A DNA stretch of 64,000 nucleotides, taken from NCBI RefSeq assembly GCF_025822765.1, contig NZ_JACKUK010000029.1:329412-393411 (forward strand), read 5' to 3'. The DNA is from Mycobacterium barrassiae. GTDB lineage: Bacteria; Actinomycetota; Actinomycetes; Mycobacteriales; Mycobacteriaceae. Positions within the stretch are counted from its first letter, which is position 1. Each line of letters starts with the position of its first letter. Shown one piece after another: positions 61,732-64,000 of the stretch. The notes under the pieces were generated by a model. It saw nothing but the letters and a program-made list of their open reading frames with translations. It searched no databases and had not been told where the DNA came from. The position numbers and the translations under genes were made by a program.

Positions 61732-63906
61732 CTACGTCTTCGAGATTTCGTCCACGATTCTCATTGTCTCGACCGCTACCGTGGTGACCTTGGCTATGAG
61801 ACTAAGAATGTATCTGGGGTCGTCGTGCTCGTCGCACCAGTCGTTCGGATCGTTGACAATGCCGGACGCCTTGTCGGTTTTCACCATGTATCGATCGATG
61901 ATCCAGGCCAACGCCGATCGAGAGCCAATCACGTATCGATCAGCGACCTCGGGGATGCCTGCGATAGTCACCTTCGGGCTGTAGATCAGAGTGGTGACGT
62001 CGTCGACGCTCTTGCCGGTCTCGGGATCCTTCTTCTTCGCCCACCTCATCTTGGTGACCCGCCACGTCTCACGGTCCTCGGGATTGGCGCCGGGCTTGAG
62101 CTGCACCTCGACCGGGTACGGCTCTGCACTCTCATAGCCGATGTGCAGGTCGCTCAGGACGCGACCTGCCGCTTTGAGTTGCGTAAATCGTTGCTCGGAT
62201 TTCGGTATTGGGATCCGAGGGAGCATCCTCTTCAGGTCCGCGGCGTAGTTCTCGCGGTAGTCGGGGTCGTGCAGCAGGCCGTAGACGTAGAAGAAAATCT
62301 CGTCCTTGGTGACCTGGCCGCCGATCGCCTCACGGTAAGTCACCAGGATTTCGTCAGTGATGTTGTCGAGGCGGCGGTATCCAAATTCGTCGACCTCGCC
62401 GCTGCCGGTGTCCAGCGCGAGGGCGCCATCATCGGGGTCGGCCTTATCGTAAGTCCAGCGAGGAAAGTACTGGCCGGGGTTCCCCGCACCTCCCAGTGTC
62501 AGGTTCGGGATAGCGGAAGTCATCAGCGCGCTGAATGGTGCTCCTGCACTGCGGTCTGATAGCCAGATGCCAACATTGCGGTGCGATTGTGTTGGAAAGA
62601 TTGTCGGTAGCTGATAGACGCGCTCGAGAAGCGCTTTGTCGAAGTAGACCGCGTGCTTGCAGAACGGGCGATAGCTTCCGATCCGAACAGCGTTGGCTTT
62701 GAACTCATATCGTGCCCGACGGGCGAAGTCTCTCTTGGAGTTCGTTGTCCAGCTGAAAAGTCGCGTTGTTATCGTGGGTTGCGGATCTAACGTCGAATTG
62801 GCACCGGCGACCATACTTGCCCGGTCGATCTCATCGTTGTAGTACGAAATTGAGGTGCGCATGTTCTCAAGAACCTTCGCCGACGAAAAGTTGTAAACCC
62901 ATGCGTCGCGCCCAGAATTGATCCCCTGCGAGTATGTCTTGAACACTCGCAGTGCGGTCACCGGATTTGACTTGTCGCCGATTGCCGGCCACCCCGAGAA
63001 GTCATCGCTGCGTTGACTGACCCAGTCACCGTGCTCGTTTGGCGTGACTGGCCTCCAATCCACCGAGTCCAGATCGCTACCCGCAATGATCTCCAATTTC
63101 CGCTCTCGGGTTAGGTAGTCACCGATGTCTCGGTAGGAGATCGCGCAAGGCCCGTTGTTGGAAGGATTCTTCACGCCGATGAAGATGGCCACGGTATTCC
63201 GGCTGCCGGAGCCAAACACCTTGCCGCCCTCCTTCCGCGAGAGCGCGCCCCCAGTGCGTTGGTTCCCGCGCAAGTTGTAGATGTACATGCGGCTGTACTC
63301 GTCCGCTAGGGACAGACGGACACCGTCGGCAGTGTTGCCATCAATCCAGCCGCCGTTGGAAACGAACGCAACCACTCCATGGTCACCGATCCGGTCCGTG
63401 GCCCATCGGAATGCTCGAAGATATGAGTCGTAAAGGCTGTTCTTATTGGTCGCGGTAGATCGTTTGGCATAGGTGTCACCGACTCGCGAGTCCAGCGTCG
63501 GATACGCGAGGTTCGCATTGTCATCGTCGACGTTTGCCTGCCGGAGAGAGTAGGGCGGATTTCCGATGATTACGTGAATTGGTGCCGCGAGCTGTTTGAT
63601 GATGCGGGAGTTGTTCTGCGGGAACATCTCCGTGTCCATTGAGTCGTGAGACTCGGTGATCTGGAAGGTATCGGCAAGCACGATGCCCTCGAACGGGCTG
63701 TACTCCGCCTTCGTGAGTGCGTGGTAGGTGGTCTCGATGTTTACCGCGGCGATGTAGTAGGCGAGCAGCATGATCTCGTTGGCGTGCAACTCGTTTGCGT
63801 ATTTCCGGGCCAGGTCTTCTGGGCGGACGAGACCCGACTGCATCAGTCGGGTGATGAAGGTGCCAGTCCCCGTAAACGTTATGCGCTGTATTTGGGCGTG
63901 TCTCAC
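61732..63906 (-). pseudogene. 5'-truncated type ISP-like restriction-modification methyltransferase
   Basis: A 724-residue frame corresponding to the methyltransferase and target-recognition half of a single-polypeptide type ISP (LlaGI-like) enzyme. It has the SAM-motif remnant FTGTGTFITRLMQSGLV at residues 11-27, HANEIMLLAYYIAAVNIE, the catalytic NPPY at about residues 115-118, and the C-terminal SALAWIIDRYMV typical of the family. Complete enzymes begin with nuclease and helicase domains and have DPFTGTG here. In this sequence DP is replaced by IT, only ten residues precede it, and a stop follows upstream in frame. I infer a deletion or recombination junction near 63890, so it is probably inactive. 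Confidence 0.65.
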
Positions 63907-64000
63907 TCGGATCCATGCGCCACCCCGTTACAGTGCCCGCAACCCTGACTACAGAAGGGCCGTTGAGGGGGACGCTTCCGGTGGATTTGTACTTCGCTGA

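Noticed and set aside
58400-64000. Attachment-site duplication of the tRNA-Leu 3' end within the island
   Set aside because: No second copy of the tRNA end was seen before the window edge; it may lie beyond 64000.

Overview
The window is the chromosomal replication-origin region of a fast-growing mycobacterium (Mycolicibacterium-like). The evidence is the gene order rpmH-dnaA-oriC-dnaN-gnd-recF-DUF721-gyrB-gyrA, the high G+C coding sequence with frequent GTG and TTG starts, actinobacterial markers (pknA/pknB/pstP/fhaA/fhaB, crgA, cwsA, cwlM, MurJ fused to a pseudokinase) and a gnd gene between dnaN and recF, an arrangement I recall from rapid growers. No database search was possible, so names rest on recognised motifs, length, neighbourhood and remembered M. 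tuberculosis or M. smegmatis orthologues.

Layout. (1) 1-11.8 kb: an SDR oxidoreductase, leuS, a secreted Mtc28-like antigen, a small Cys-tailed membrane protein, YqgE, an MFS transporter, a DinB/MDMPI-like protein, a small secreted protein, an IclR regulator, an Asp-rich repeat protein and the CCA/poly(A) nucleotidyltransferase. (2) 11.9-23.0 kb, plus strand: mutT4, a DUF6049-like membrane protein, murJ with pseudokinase, sigM, its anti-sigma factor, trxB (with a SigH-type promoter), trxC and cwlM. (3) 23.0-29.4 kb, minus strand: a GNAT-like protein, parB, parA, rsmG, jag, yidC, yidD, rnpA, rpmH, with three parS sites inside or at the start of coding sequences. (4) 29.4-43.1 kb: dnaA, oriC, dnaN, gnd, recF, DUF721, gyrB, gyrA (interrupted by a 421-residue intein) and a DUF3566 protein. 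(5) 43.2-48.4 kb: tRNA-Ile, a 37-codon DLW-39-type gene, tRNA-Ala, a DATIN/HPF-like protein with a DosR-like box, a VOC protein, cwsA, ppiA, a PH-domain-like membrane protein, crgA, a DUF881 protein and a pabA/trpG-type amidotransferase. (6) 48.4-58.1 kb, minus strand: fhaA, fhaB, pstP, rodA, pbpA, pknA, pknB; the genes from fhaB through pbpA and the pknA-pknB pair are linked by 4-bp stop/start overlaps. (7) 58.4-64 kb: tRNA-Leu with a strong hairpin terminator, then a visibly AT-richer accessory island with a PHP-SMC-like ATPase and a 5'-truncated type ISP-like restriction-modification methyltransferase.

The genes connect functionally. ParAB and parS, DnaA, oriC and gyrase make up the replication and segregation machinery. 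PknA/PknB and PstP, FhaA/FhaB, the MurJ pseudokinase, CwlM, RodA/PbpA, CrgA and CwsA form the Ser/Thr-phosphorylation network controlling peptidoglycan synthesis and division, split between the two sides of the origin. The most likely under-described system is the island after tRNA-Leu, a candidate phage-defence locus. Other notable signals are a dispersed palindromic repeat found twice, operator-like 11-bp direct repeats, the GyrA intein with both endonuclease motifs, and a Ser at the key quinolone position of GyrA.
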